From positions 1-13,741 of the forward strand of contig CAJJUK010000029.1 of NCBI GenBank assembly GCA_905195085.1: DNA of 13,741 bases. The letters are read 5' to 3'. Of this stretch, positions 5,932 through 12,547 are shown piece after piece. The stretch's first letter is position 1. The number at the start of each line of letters is the position of its first letter. Source of the stretch: an uncultured Christensenella sp. (GTDB lineage Bacteria > Bacillota > Clostridia > Christensenellales > UBA1242). The notes under the pieces were generated by a model, which was given only the letters and a program-made list of their open reading frames with translations, was not told the DNA's origin and did no database searches. A program made the translations under genes and the position numbers.

Positions 5932-7161
5932 ATGCCTGATAACAACTTATTTTGTGGAAACAGAAATCCATTTAACAATAGATGTAATGTAGTTTTCAGA
6001 TATACAGGTCCAACTGGCCCTGCTGGCCCTATCGGGAGAACTGGAGCGACCGGCCCAACTGGACCGACAGGCCCGACAGGACCAACGGGTCCCACTGGGC
6101 CAACTGGACCAACAGGTTTGAATGGCGTAACGGGGGCAACCGGACCAACCGGAGCGACTGGACCTACAGGTGCAACAGGAGCCACAGGTGCTCCAGGCGG
6201 TGGGACAATTGTTGCAGGAACAACAACCACCACAACACCAGGAACAGATGCCTCGGTTACAACAACCTATCAAGGAACCACAACCTTATTGGACTTCGCA
6301 ATACCTAGAGGTGCGACAGGACCTACGGGCGCAACAGGACCAACTGGTGCGACGGGTGGAACTGGAGCGACTGGTCCAACCGGACCGACCGGTGTAACAG
6401 GTCCAACCGGACCAACGGGAGCGACCGGCCCAACAGGAGCCCAAGGATTGCAAGGTATCACGGGTCCAACAGGAGTTACTGGACCAACAGGCCCAACAGG
6501 TGCTACTGGAGCGCAGGGAGATGCGGGCGACACAGGTGCAACCGGACCAACTGGTCCTACTGGTCCAACGGGTGCAACAGGAGCGACTGGTCCTACTGGG
6601 GCTACTGGACCTACTGGAGCGACTGGACCAACGGGTGCCACAGGACCGACTGGACCAACAGGGGAAACGGGACCAACCGGTCCGACAGGTCCAACTGGAG
6701 CTTCTGCTGTGGGACTTAATGCCTATGGTGGTTTGTATAACAATGCTGCTCAAACACCAACAATAGCAACAGAGAATGTTTATGTTCCTATTGAGTTGAA
6801 CACCGAAATGCCTTTGCTTAATACAACCACTGCGACTAATCAGATAACTGTTCAGCAAGCAGGTGATTATGAAATTAATTATCATATTGCATTGACATCG
6901 ACTGCAGAATTGACATTCAATATTACTGCACGAAACAACACCACTCCAATTCCAGACAGCACAATTGAGCAAACTGCATTAGAGACCGCAACAGGTGGAA
7001 CCTTTGTTGTTGACGTGACAAGTTCAATTATTGTTACTCTTGCTGCCAATGATGTCATTGATTTGGCTGTTACAACAACCACAGCTCCGGGCGGTGCAAC
7101 AATTACCATTTTGGAAAATGGTGACGCAACACTAACTGTTAAAAAGTTAAACAACGTGTAA
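5932..7161 (+). CDS. Collagen-like Gly-X-Thr repeat surface protein (BclA-like)
   Basis: This 409-residue protein has a short N-terminal part with C8 and C18 and no classical signal peptide. A first collagen-like tract (about 26-90) is followed by a non-collagen interruption (91-126, Thr-rich, then TTLLDFAIPRG), a second tract (127-257) dominated by GPT and GAT triplets, and a 150-residue C-terminal domain (258-409). That domain resembles the jelly-roll trimerising ends of BclA and phage-type collagen-like fibres (YVPIELN, ITVQQAGDYEINYHIAL, DVIDLAV). Such proteins form trimeric filaments on exosporium or cell surface. The usual BclA exosporium leader motif is not seen. Its repeats make it visibly GC-richer than its neighbours. 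AAGGAGG lies seven bases before ATG 5932. A terminator follows. Location on spore, cell or phage particle cannot be decided here. Confidence 0.85.
   Translation: MPDNNLFCGNRNPFNNRCNVVFRYTGPTGPAGPIGRTGATGPTGPTGPTGPTGPTGPTGPTGLNGVTGATGPTGATGPTGATGATGAPGGGTIVAGTTTTTTPGTDASVTTTYQGTTTLLDFAIPRGATGPTGATGPTGATGGTGATGPTGPTGVTGPTGPTGATGPTGAQGLQGITGPTGVTGPTGPTGATGAQGDAGDTGATGPTGPTGPTGATGATGPTGATGPTGATGPTGATGPTGPTGETGPTGPTGPTGASAVGLNAYGGLYNNAAQTPTIATENVYVPIELNTEMPLLNTTTATNQITVQQAGDYEINYHIALTSTAELTFNITARNNTTPIPDSTIEQTALETATGGTFVVDVTSSIIVTLAANDVIDLAVTTTTAPGGATITILENGDATLTVKKLNNV
6007..6702 (+). repeat. Two tracts of 9-bp/collagen triplet tandem repeats
   Basis: GGN-CCN-ACN and GGN-GCN-ACN codon triplets run through 6007-6201 and 6310-6702, separated by the non-repetitive insert. 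Synonymous third positions vary a lot, so the protein repeat is under selection more than the DNA repeat. Slippage or recombination could still change the length. Confidence 0.9.
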
Positions 7162-7167
7162 TAATTT

Positions 7168-7199
7168 AAAAAGATAAGAATTCAATCTTATCTTTTTTT
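7168..7199 (+). terminator. Intrinsic terminator of the collagen-like gene
   Basis: AGATAAGA (7172-7179) pairs with TCTTATCT (7186-7193) around ATTCAA, extended by A/T pairs, and ends in a run of T to 7199. Confidence 0.85.
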
Positions 7200-7200
7200 A

Positions 7201-7229
7201 TTGGTTTTAATTTTGACAAGTGTTATAAT
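7201..7229 (+). promoter_or_regulatory. Extended -10 promoter of the DUF4186 gene
   Basis: TTGGTT (7201-7206), 17 bp, then TATAAT (7224-7229) preceded by TG at 7221-7222 (extended -10). Transcription should begin around 7236, which is the A of the start codon. Confidence 0.65.
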
Positions 7230-7235
7230 TTTTAT

Positions 7236-7610
7236 ATGACGAATTATGATTTTTATTTAGATAAACTTTCAATGTCCAAATTTCGCTCAAAATTTAAGTT
7301 GAGCAAAAGGGATTTTAACTATATTCAAGATAAGGGACTGCCAAAAATTAAGCAGCATGCATATGATTTCATTACAAAAAGACTGGCTCCAGAAGTTATC
7401 GCAAATGATGGAAAACAGACACCAATGCATGGTCATCCAGTTTTTATCGCCCAACATGCCACTGCGACTTGTTGCAGAAGTTGTCTTTTTAAATGGTACA
7501 AAGTTCCCAAAAACATTGCGCTGAATAACGAACAAATTGAATTTGTTGTCGGACTTATCATGGCTTGGATTGAGAGACAAATGAAAAATAAAATTGTCAA
7601 AACAACTTGA
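7236..7610 (+). CDS. DUF4186 family protein
   Basis: The 124-residue protein matches the DUF4186 pattern as I know it: KFRSKF-x-L, an internal RLAPEVIANDGKQTPMHGHP block (residues 49-68), VFIAQHATATCCRSCLFKWY (69-88) with a paired Cys and further Cys, and a C-terminal VVGLIMAWIERQM helix. The conserved His and Cys residues (HGHP, QHAT, CCRSC) could bind a metal, but the family has no proven function. No ribosome site precedes ATG 7236 and the -10 box ends six bases before it, so the mRNA is probably leaderless. It has no clear terminator; the next promoter begins seven bases after its stop. Confidence 0.8.
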   Translation: MTNYDFYLDKLSMSKFRSKFKLSKRDFNYIQDKGLPKIKQHAYDFITKRLAPEVIANDGKQTPMHGHPVFIAQHATATCCRSCLFKWYKVPKNIALNNEQIEFVVGLIMAWIERQMKNKIVKTT

Positions 7611-7616
7611 TTTAAT

Positions 7617-7644
7617 TTGAAAATTAAAAATTTTCTTGTATAAT
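7617..7644 (+). promoter_or_regulatory. Promoter of the split MATE-type gene
   Basis: TTGAAA (7617-7622), 16 bp, then a perfect TATAAT (7639-7644). The start codon at 7652 is seven bases after the -10 box, so this mRNA too would be leaderless or nearly so; no ribosome site is present. Confidence 0.6.
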
Positions 7645-7651
7645 TAATAAA

Positions 7652-8152
7652 ATGGAGCAAGCACAATCAAAAACTAAAGTTTTTTTTAAATATTTCTGGT
7701 CCACTTTTAAAGAAAGTAAATTTTTGCTTTTAAAGTATATCGTTGTCGCAATTTTATATAGCATTATTTCGATTTTGGCAAACCTTTTGGGTGTTGAAGA
7801 ATTGACATATCTCAATGCTTTTCTTTCTTTGTATGCTTTTGCAAGTATTATTGCATTCGGAATCAGTAATGGTATTTCTGTCTTTATGAATCAGAACATA
7901 GGTTCAAAATTTAAAGTGAGGAAATATGCCAAAATAGGTTTTGAAATTAACTTTATTTTCAGTTTGATTGCAACTGCACTGCTTGTTTTGTTTCCTAGAT
8001 TTTTCATGGAAACTCTGATGGGATACAGTCCTGAAAGTTACACTTTTTATTACATCATGTGTGGTTACTTCTTTTTGTCTTGCACAAGTTCTTACCTTGT
8101 TGAAACAATGAAATGTTTAAAGTTTTTCAAACAACAACTTGTTGTGAAATGA
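7652..8152 (+). CDS. N-terminal part of a MATE-type transporter/flippase (helices 1-4)
   Basis: The 166-residue frame carries about four hydrophobic segments (near residues 24-45, 52-80, 98-115, 128-150). The loop after the second contains FMNQNIGSKFKVRKYAKIGFE, typical of the MATE/polysaccharide-flippase superfamily (MNQxxGxxxxxxA). A MATE protein needs 12 helices in two six-helix lobes, so this frame stops in the middle of the first lobe. The next frame continues exactly where it ends, which argues for one original gene disrupted by a single-base deletion or a sequence error near 8140-8150. The alternative is two coupled subunits: TGA 8150-8152 overlaps ATG 8149-8151. Without the continuation it is unlikely to be functional. 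MATE-fold proteins export cations, drugs or lipid-linked sugars; the substrate is unknown. Confidence 0.7.
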   Translation: MEQAQSKTKVFFKYFWSTFKESKFLLLKYIVVAILYSIISILANLLGVEELTYLNAFLSLYAFASIIAFGISNGISVFMNQNIGSKFKVRKYAKIGFEINFIFSLIATALLVLFPRFFMETLMGYSPESYTFYYIMCGYFFLSCTSSYLVETMKCLKFFKQQLVVK

Positions 8153-9597
8153 TTCCACTTGCCATTACAATTTTGGGTTTTCTTATCCTTTATTTTTGTG
8201 GTGTTTATTATCTTAATTACATTGCCATCACATACATTTTGGGAACGGTTTTTTCAATTACATTTTCTTTCATAATGCTTTTGAAAAATAAAGAAATTTC
8301 TGTAAACTTTTTTAAACTTCAGACTATAAATTTGACAAAAAAACAATGGGGAATTTTGATTTCAAATCTTTCTGTTGAATTTATTTGGCAAATTGGTTAT
8401 TACGCAACAAGTATAATTTTAATTAGATTTAGTGATGGAATTTTTAACACTTATTCATATCTTGAAAATGTTCTTGATGTTTTCAATGGGTTTTTATATG
8501 CTTTTGCTAATGTTAGTGCAATTAAAATCACGCGTTGTCTCGGAAGAAATCAATTTGATAAGGCCTTTACCTATTCGAAGTATTCAATCGTGGCTTCAAT
8601 TTTGATTTGGTGTTTCTATTTCGTGGCGAGTATGATTTTCATCTATCCAATTGCTCTTGGGGTAAACAAGGAATACTTCAGTTTGATGTTTACGGTCCTT
8701 CCTTGTTATGTTGGAATTCATTTCTTTAGGTTTATTTCATGGAATATGGGAAGTTATATGCTCAGATTGGGTGGGAAAAACACCATTTTTGTTATTATTG
8801 AAATTTTATGTAGCATAATCCTCGTGTCCACATGCTTTATTGTTAAGTTTATTCCAGTTAGTGTTCCATTGGCTTATTTGGTCATTTCAATACCAACTCT
8901 TCTTTTCCTACCTGTATATTTCATTATTTTTAAAAGGAAAAAGTGGTTGTGCAACATTAATGAGGATCCAAATCTTATCTCTAATCAAGTTAAGGTCACT
9001 ATTTTTGACTTTAGAGATACGCTTGTTTGGGATATGAAAAGAGACAATCACAGAGAAATGAATTTGCAATGGTTCAATGAGCATTTCTCATATATGTCCG
9101 AAAAAGAAAGAGTAAGATTGCTTAAAAAATATGGCTGTGGCCCTAATGGTGAGGGGCTATCTAGTCAGATCAATGAAATTCTTTTTGATGTGGAGGGAAA
9201 TAATAATTCATATCTAATTTTTAGGGAATTTACTGAAACAAATGAAAATTATATTCGCGGAAAACATATTAGCAATAGCGAACTTCAAAAGTTTAAAGAT
9301 TTGGGAAAGATCTATATAGTTTCCAATTGGAAGGAAAAGGATTTGCAAAGGGCAGTGGATTATAATGAGTTTGACCGCAACTTGTTTGCTGGCATCATCA
9401 GCAATAATATTTCCAAAAAAGAAAACCTTGATAAGTATAAGATTTACAAAAAAATCATGAAAGATAACAATTTGAAACCAAATCAAGTTTTGGTCGTTGG
9501 AAACAACTTCAAACATGACTTGCGCTCAGCGAAAAAACTTGGAATGCATTACTATCTTGTCAAAGATGGTTTTACTTATGACGAAATCATGACTTAA
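8149..9597 (+). CDS. C-terminal MATE-type part fused to a HAD-like domain
   Basis: This frame is shifted relative to the preceding one and starts at ATG 8149 inside the ATGA overlap; an in-frame ATG at 8113 would merely overlap the upstream frame. Residues 1-275 hold the remaining MATE helices (about eight segments), including a LGRNQFDKAFTYSKYS loop that mirrors the N-half loop. From about 280 a HAD-superfamily domain follows: motif I I-F-D287-F-R-D-T-L, motif II at VS392N, a lysine-rich motif III region and motif IV VVG451NNFKHD457LRSAKKLG. In usual HAD phosphatases the residue two after the nucleophilic Asp is Asp; here it is R289, and the first motif IV Asp is N452. Phosphatase activity may therefore be weak or absent. 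No ribosome site precedes 8149, so translation would need coupling or a repaired frame. Confidence 0.7.
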   Translation: MIPLAITILGFLILYFCGVYYLNYIAITYILGTVFSITFSFIMLLKNKEISVNFFKLQTINLTKKQWGILISNLSVEFIWQIGYYATSIILIRFSDGIFNTYSYLENVLDVFNGFLYAFANVSAIKITRCLGRNQFDKAFTYSKYSIVASILIWCFYFVASMIFIYPIALGVNKEYFSLMFTVLPCYVGIHFFRFISWNMGSYMLRLGGKNTIFVIIEILCSIILVSTCFIVKFIPVSVPLAYLVISIPTLLFLPVYFIIFKRKKWLCNINEDPNLISNQVKVTIFDFRDTLVWDMKRDNHREMNLQWFNEHFSYMSEKERVRLLKKYGCGPNGEGLSSQINEILFDVEGNNNSYLIFREFTETNENYIRGKHISNSELQKFKDLGKIYIVSNWKEKDLQRAVDYNEFDRNLFAGIISNNISKKENLDKYKIYKKIMKDNNLKPNQVLVVGNNFKHDLRSAKKLGMHYYLVKDGFTYDEIMT

Positions 9598-9753
9598 CTT
9601 ACAGATATTGTTGTGGATATCTTGAGTGCATGGAAAGAAAAACAAACTATTCGAGAAAGAACAAACCAAAATGTTACAGTCGAGCTCATAGTGTCGACAT
9701 CTTTTATTTTTGCAAATGACGATGGCGGTATTAAGTCACAGGTTGTAGAATGA
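9598..9753 (+). pseudogene. Possible gene remnant after the MATE-HAD stop
   Basis: Directly after the TAA of the preceding gene the same frame stays open for 51 codons to TGA 9751-9753 (LTDIVVDILSAWKEKQTIRE, later VTVELIVSTSFIF). The composition looks coding rather than AT-rich spacer. There is no ATG or ribosome site; GTG and TTG codons exist. I recognise no family. It could be chance or a decayed 3' end of another gene. Confidence 0.25.
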
Positions 9754-9820
9754 TTTTTGTTAATTAATAAAAAAGTTTAACGATGTTTTAGTGCTTTAAA
9801 TAAAAAATAAAAGATCAATC

Positions 9821-9849
9821 TTTGTAAATTTTTGACAAAAATTTACAAA
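9821..9849. repeat. 29-bp perfect inverted repeat
   Basis: TTTGTAAATTTTT (9821-9833) and AAAAATTTACAAA (9837-9849) are exact reverse complements around GAC. It lies 18 bp upstream of the -10 box of the next gene. It is pure A/T apart from four G/C pairs, poor as a terminator, and better suited to an operator or protein-binding site. Confidence 0.7.
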
Positions 9850-9857
9850 ATTATCTT

Positions 9858-9877
9858 GTTATATGTTATAATATAAC
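9858..9877 (+). promoter_or_regulatory. Extended -10 promoter inside a palindrome
   Basis: TGT-TATAAT (9864-9872) is an extended -10 box within the inverted repeat GTTATAT (9858-9864)/ATATAAC (9871-9877). The -35 region (around 9844) is poor and falls in the 29-bp palindrome. A dimeric repressor bound here would cover the promoter. AGAGG (9878-9882) serves as ribosome site. Confidence 0.55.
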
Positions 9878-9887
9878 AGAGGTACAA

Positions 9888-10721
9888 ATGAACAAAAAAT
9901 TTTCGACTGGGCTGAAAACTTTATTCATAATAATTGCAGCAGTACTAGTGGTTTGCATATTTGGTTTTGGATCAATAACGAAATTTGTTTTTAAAAAGAT
10001 GCTTTTTACTCCTTATAATATAGTTGGAATTATTATGACAGTTGTGACTATATGTGGCGGATATGTTACTAGAAGACATGGACATTGGATTAAGTTGACA
10101 CTAACTGTTCTTTGTGGAGTAGTTTCAGCTTTTTCTTTTGCTTGTACTATCTGTTCTTGGTTTAATATCGATGTGTTAAATCTTATATGGACAAAGGCCT
10201 TAAGACCAGCAGCTATTTCAGTAGGGATGGTTTTGTTATGGATTTTGATTGTGACCGTTGGAATATTGGTAGTAAGTTTTGCAATTTATACTTTAATCAA
10301 ACTAATTTGTTATATAAAAGAATGGAAGAATTGGGAAACGAACAGAAAATCATATCAAAGTCAAAAGTCTATTGTTGATCAAATTGCCAGACAAAATGCT
10401 AAACCAAATCTTAAGACTGCAACATTGGTAAAAAAAGTTCAAAAAACGGTGATAACTCTTCAACATGCTAAACTTGCACAGCAAAATGTTGAAGGACAAA
10501 AATCACGGCTGAAAGGAGATTTAAAACAAGGCTCTTTGCCAAACCATTATGAATTATGCGTTTCAAATAATCTTTGTCCAAAATGTGGTTGGTACTTAAA
10601 GAAAAGAATAAACAAGAAAACTGGAGTACAATTTAGGGGCTGTACAAATTATGGATATCACAATTGCACATTTACAATTTCAGATGATGAATATATGAGG
10701 ATTTATAAAAAATATCATTAA
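9888..10721 (+). CDS. Membrane protein with C-terminal zinc ribbon
   Basis: The 277-residue product has four to five hydrophobic segments in its first half (about 10-30, 43-60, 68-90, 108-142) and then a basic, Gln/Lys-rich cytoplasmic region (about 145-215) likely to be helical. It ends in a zinc ribbon: C230-P-K-C233-G-W, KKRINKKTG, then F-R-G-C252-T-N-Y and C260-T-F. The ribbon is of the topoisomerase I C-terminal type, which binds single-stranded nucleic acid, so the protein could tether nucleic acid to the membrane. I recognise no named family for the whole protein. AGAGG lies five bases before ATG 9888. It sits 21 bases upstream of the KAP NTPase on the same strand, which suggests one operon and a joint function. 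ATA and TTA codons are frequent compared with pnp. Confidence 0.7.
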   Translation: MNKKFSTGLKTLFIIIAAVLVVCIFGFGSITKFVFKKMLFTPYNIVGIIMTVVTICGGYVTRRHGHWIKLTLTVLCGVVSAFSFACTICSWFNIDVLNLIWTKALRPAAISVGMVLLWILIVTVGILVVSFAIYTLIKLICYIKEWKNWETNRKSYQSQKSIVDQIARQNAKPNLKTATLVKKVQKTVITLQHAKLAQQNVEGQKSRLKGDLKQGSLPNHYELCVSNNLCPKCGWYLKKRINKKTGVQFRGCTNYGYHNCTFTISDDEYMRIYKKYH

Positions 10722-10742
10722 AATAAAGATAAGGAGAAGAAA

Positions 10743-12026
10743 GTGAAACTTGAAGATGATAAACTTGATAGAGCGGAATTATTAGACAACCTAATGGAAA
10801 TTTTTCAAAATTTTGGCAATCAAGATGGGCATGGATTAACAATGATTATTAACGGTAAGTATGGAACTGGTAAAAGCACATTACTTGATTTTATAATTCA
10901 ACAAAATGAGCAGAACAAAGAGTTCAATATTGTTTATTATGACGCATGGGAGAGTAATTATTTTGAAAATCCAATTATTCCTTTACTTTACAGTATAAGT
11001 AAATTAAAGAGTAAAGGCGGAAGAGTTAAAAAAGTCGCAAAAAATGTATTAAAGGCACTTCCAAAAATATTTACTAATACTTTAACTAATGCACATGCGG
11101 TGGACTTAACTCCTTTGTTTGGAGAAACTGATATATGTGATGAATTCGATAAATACAAAAAGGCGGTAGATGGTTATAAAAAGGTTCTATATGATTTTTG
11201 TCAGCAAAAGAAGACTATCCTTTTAATAGATGAACTTGATAGATGTTTGCCAGAATATCAAATTAAAGTTCTTGAAAGTTTGTATCATATGTTTGATATT
11301 CCAAATTTGATTGTTGTGATTGCACTGGATAAAGGACAATTAGAAGAATCTATAAGAAATAAGTTTGGCGAATACACTGATACATATGGATATCTTTCAA
11401 AGTTTATACAATATGAGATTGATTTGCCATGTGAAAGTGCTTATGAATATGCGAAAGCGTTAATGAGTTTTAGAAGTGAATATGATAATGAAATTAAGTC
11501 AATAATTTCTGATATGTTTCAAGCTGTTAATTTGTCAATAAGAGAAATTAAACTTCTCGTACAACAACTTAATCTAATATGCAAAGAACGTAAAGATTAT
11601 TATAGACAAATCTTGCCATACAGCTATTATTATCCTATTGTAGTTAGTTTTTTACTCATTTTAAGATATGTTGACAAAAATCTTTATAACAAGTTTTTTA
11701 ATAAGCCATTACAGCATAATTATAATTCTCAGAAAATAGCATTGAAAGATAGTCGATTTAGCAGCTTTCTAGCGAAGATACGAGAAACAAACTTCAATAA
11801 AGTTGTAGAAAGTTTATTGGTTCAGCCTTTGGGACAGGCGGCAATGTTGCAAGTGATAAATCTGTTTGACAACGTTAATAATATTGATGAAAATGACTTA
11901 AGTAAATATATCAGAATTGATAATCCAAATCAAGTTTCAATCTTGTTAAAAGATTCAAGACTTAATGATTGGCATTTTCCTGATAGCATTAATACATTGA
12001 TAAAACAATTGCAGATAATTAAATGA
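10743..12026 (+). CDS. KAP-family P-loop NTPase
   Basis: The 427-residue protein shows Walker A G38-KYGTGKS-T46, the KAP-typical YYDAWESNYFENP (65-77, Trp then Pro), and Walker B ILLIDELDRC (159-168) followed by VLESLYHMFDIPNLIVVIAL, the family signature. KAP NTPases often have membrane helices inserted between Walker A and B; here the 85-125 region (KALPKIFTNTL) is not clearly membrane-spanning, and the upstream membrane protein may supply that function. A hydrophobic stretch near 296-310 is modest. The C-terminal 120 residues are unassigned. KAP proteins occur in phage-defence modules (PifA and relatives) and on plasmids. The start is GTG 10743, with AAGGAG (10731-10736) six bases ahead. 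AT-rich codon use suggests transfer. Confidence 0.85.
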   Translation: MKLEDDKLDRAELLDNLMEIFQNFGNQDGHGLTMIINGKYGTGKSTLLDFIIQQNEQNKEFNIVYYDAWESNYFENPIIPLLYSISKLKSKGGRVKKVAKNVLKALPKIFTNTLTNAHAVDLTPLFGETDICDEFDKYKKAVDGYKKVLYDFCQQKKTILLIDELDRCLPEYQIKVLESLYHMFDIPNLIVVIALDKGQLEESIRNKFGEYTDTYGYLSKFIQYEIDLPCESAYEYAKALMSFRSEYDNEIKSIISDMFQAVNLSIREIKLLVQQLNLICKERKDYYRQILPYSYYYPIVVSFLLILRYVDKNLYNKFFNKPLQHNYNSQKIALKDSRFSSFLAKIRETNFNKVVESLLVQPLGQAAMLQVINLFDNVNNIDENDLSKYIRIDNPNQVSILLKDSRLNDWHFPDSINTLIKQLQIIK

Positions 12027-12183
12027 ACAAAAATTAAGTAGGATCAACTAGGATTTTCTAGACCGAAATGAACAGAATTAAATAGATAAAGTTAGGTTTA
12101 TCATATTTTAATTGTTTTAAAATGAAAGTTTGTATGATGTAAATTTTATGAAACAATCTACGCAATATAAAATATTAAAAATG

Positions 12184-12329
12184 GAAATAGTCATATTTCA
12201 TTATTTAATTGAGAGATATCGATTTTAGGTCAGAGGTTATTAGCAGACACTCGATGAACTGCGGACCTCTTGCTTACTAAGAGAGTATGCTACCTGGCAT
12301 CATAGCAAATTAAGTGTTGCGCAAAAGAG
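12184..12329. ncRNA. Candidate structured RNA / degenerate tRNA-like sequence
   Basis: By hand count, 12231-12310 is 45% GC, against about 16% for 12101-12180. It folds: AGAGGT 12232-12237 with ACCTCT 12265-12270 around GCAG/CTGC (12243-12246, 12259-12262), and TGCTA/TAGCA (12288-12292, 12303-12307). Read on minus, the order is tRNA-like: a D-type arm GCTA...TAGC with GG in its loop, a loop TTAGTAA (12274-12280), AGGTC, then a GCAG/CTGC arm. However, acceptor and anticodon stems do not pair properly. A minus promoter (TTGGCA 12359-12364, 17 bp, TAAAAA 12336-12341) and a weak minus hairpin at 12184-12199 would give a roughly 150-nt RNA. The strand is not settled, because the strong terminator at 12401 favours plus. 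Confidence 0.35.
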
Positions 12330-12400
12330 TACCATTTTTTATTTTACCAACATATCCTTGCCAATACCTATCTTCTGCTCTATATCTCAAAATCCTATAT

Positions 12401-12430
12401 AAATACTAGCAAAATCGCTAGTATTTTTTT
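12401..12430 (+). terminator. Strong intrinsic terminator
   Basis: AAATACTAGC (12401-12410) pairs with GCTAGTATTT (12417-12426), ten perfect pairs around AAAATC, followed by T to 12430. It ends either the membrane/KAP operon (375 bases after its stop) or a plus-strand RNA from the structured island. Confidence 0.85.
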
Positions 12431-12454
12431 ATTTAATGTCAATTCTAAAATTCG

Positions 12455-12474
12455 CTGACACCTACTGACACCTA
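12455..12474. repeat. Tandem 10-bp direct repeat
   Basis: CTGACACCTA occurs twice head to tail without a gap, that is, one DNA turn apart. Confidence 0.8.
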
Positions 12475-12507
12475 TACTCAATATTTATGAAAAATTCTGC
12501 CTATTTT

Positions 12508-12525
12508 AGACTGTTTAAGACTGTT
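12508..12525. repeat. Direct repeat AGACTGTT at 10-bp period
   Basis: AGACTGTT occurs at 12508-12515 and again at 12518-12525, the same 10-bp period as the repeat 50 bases upstream. Confidence 0.7.
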
Positions 12526-12547
12526 GGATTTGGAATAAACAATTTTA

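Larger units (their letters stand above)
9754..9887. other. AT-rich spacer upstream of the membrane/KAP gene pair
   Basis: With 9598-9753 this makes a 290-base stretch without a confident gene. After the possible remnant it is very AT-rich and contains a small self-complementary AAAGAT-CA-ATCTTT (9810-9823), the long palindrome at 9821-9849 and the promoter palindrome at 9858-9877. No strong terminator for the MATE-HAD gene is visible. Confidence 0.5.

Noticed and set aside
5928..6641. Long Gly-Pro-Val/Ala-Pro-Val rich open frames on the minus strand
   Set aside because: They are the mirror of the collagen-like repeat codons (GGN-CCN-ACN) on plus and have no ribosome sites; the plus frame has a strong start, a terminator and a recognisable C-terminal domain.
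6007..6702. Possible CRISPR array from the regular repeats
   Set aside because: The period is 9 bp, the repeats are codon triplets with variable third bases, and there are no spacers of 30 bp or so. No Cas genes are present.
7213..7229. TTGACA next to TATAAT as a promoter
   Set aside because: They are only 5 bp apart, too close for sigma70; TTGGTT at 7201 with 17-bp spacing and an extended -10 box is the better reading.
8113..8152. Programmed -1 frameshift joining the two MATE frames
   Set aside because: The overlap contains no proper slippery heptamer (G TTT TTC is imperfect) and no obvious downstream stem; a single-base deletion, sequence error or ATGA coupling is simpler.
9821..9849. The 29-bp palindrome as terminator of the MATE-HAD gene
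   Set aside because: The stem is almost all A/T with a 3-base loop, and no T run follows it on plus; it fits a protein-binding site better.
12240..12310. Functional tRNA-Thr(AGT) on the minus strand
   Set aside because: The D-like arm and anticodon-like loop look right, but the anticodon stem has mismatches, the T-like loop is too long and no 7-bp acceptor stem forms. It is kept only as a tRNA-like or structured RNA candidate.
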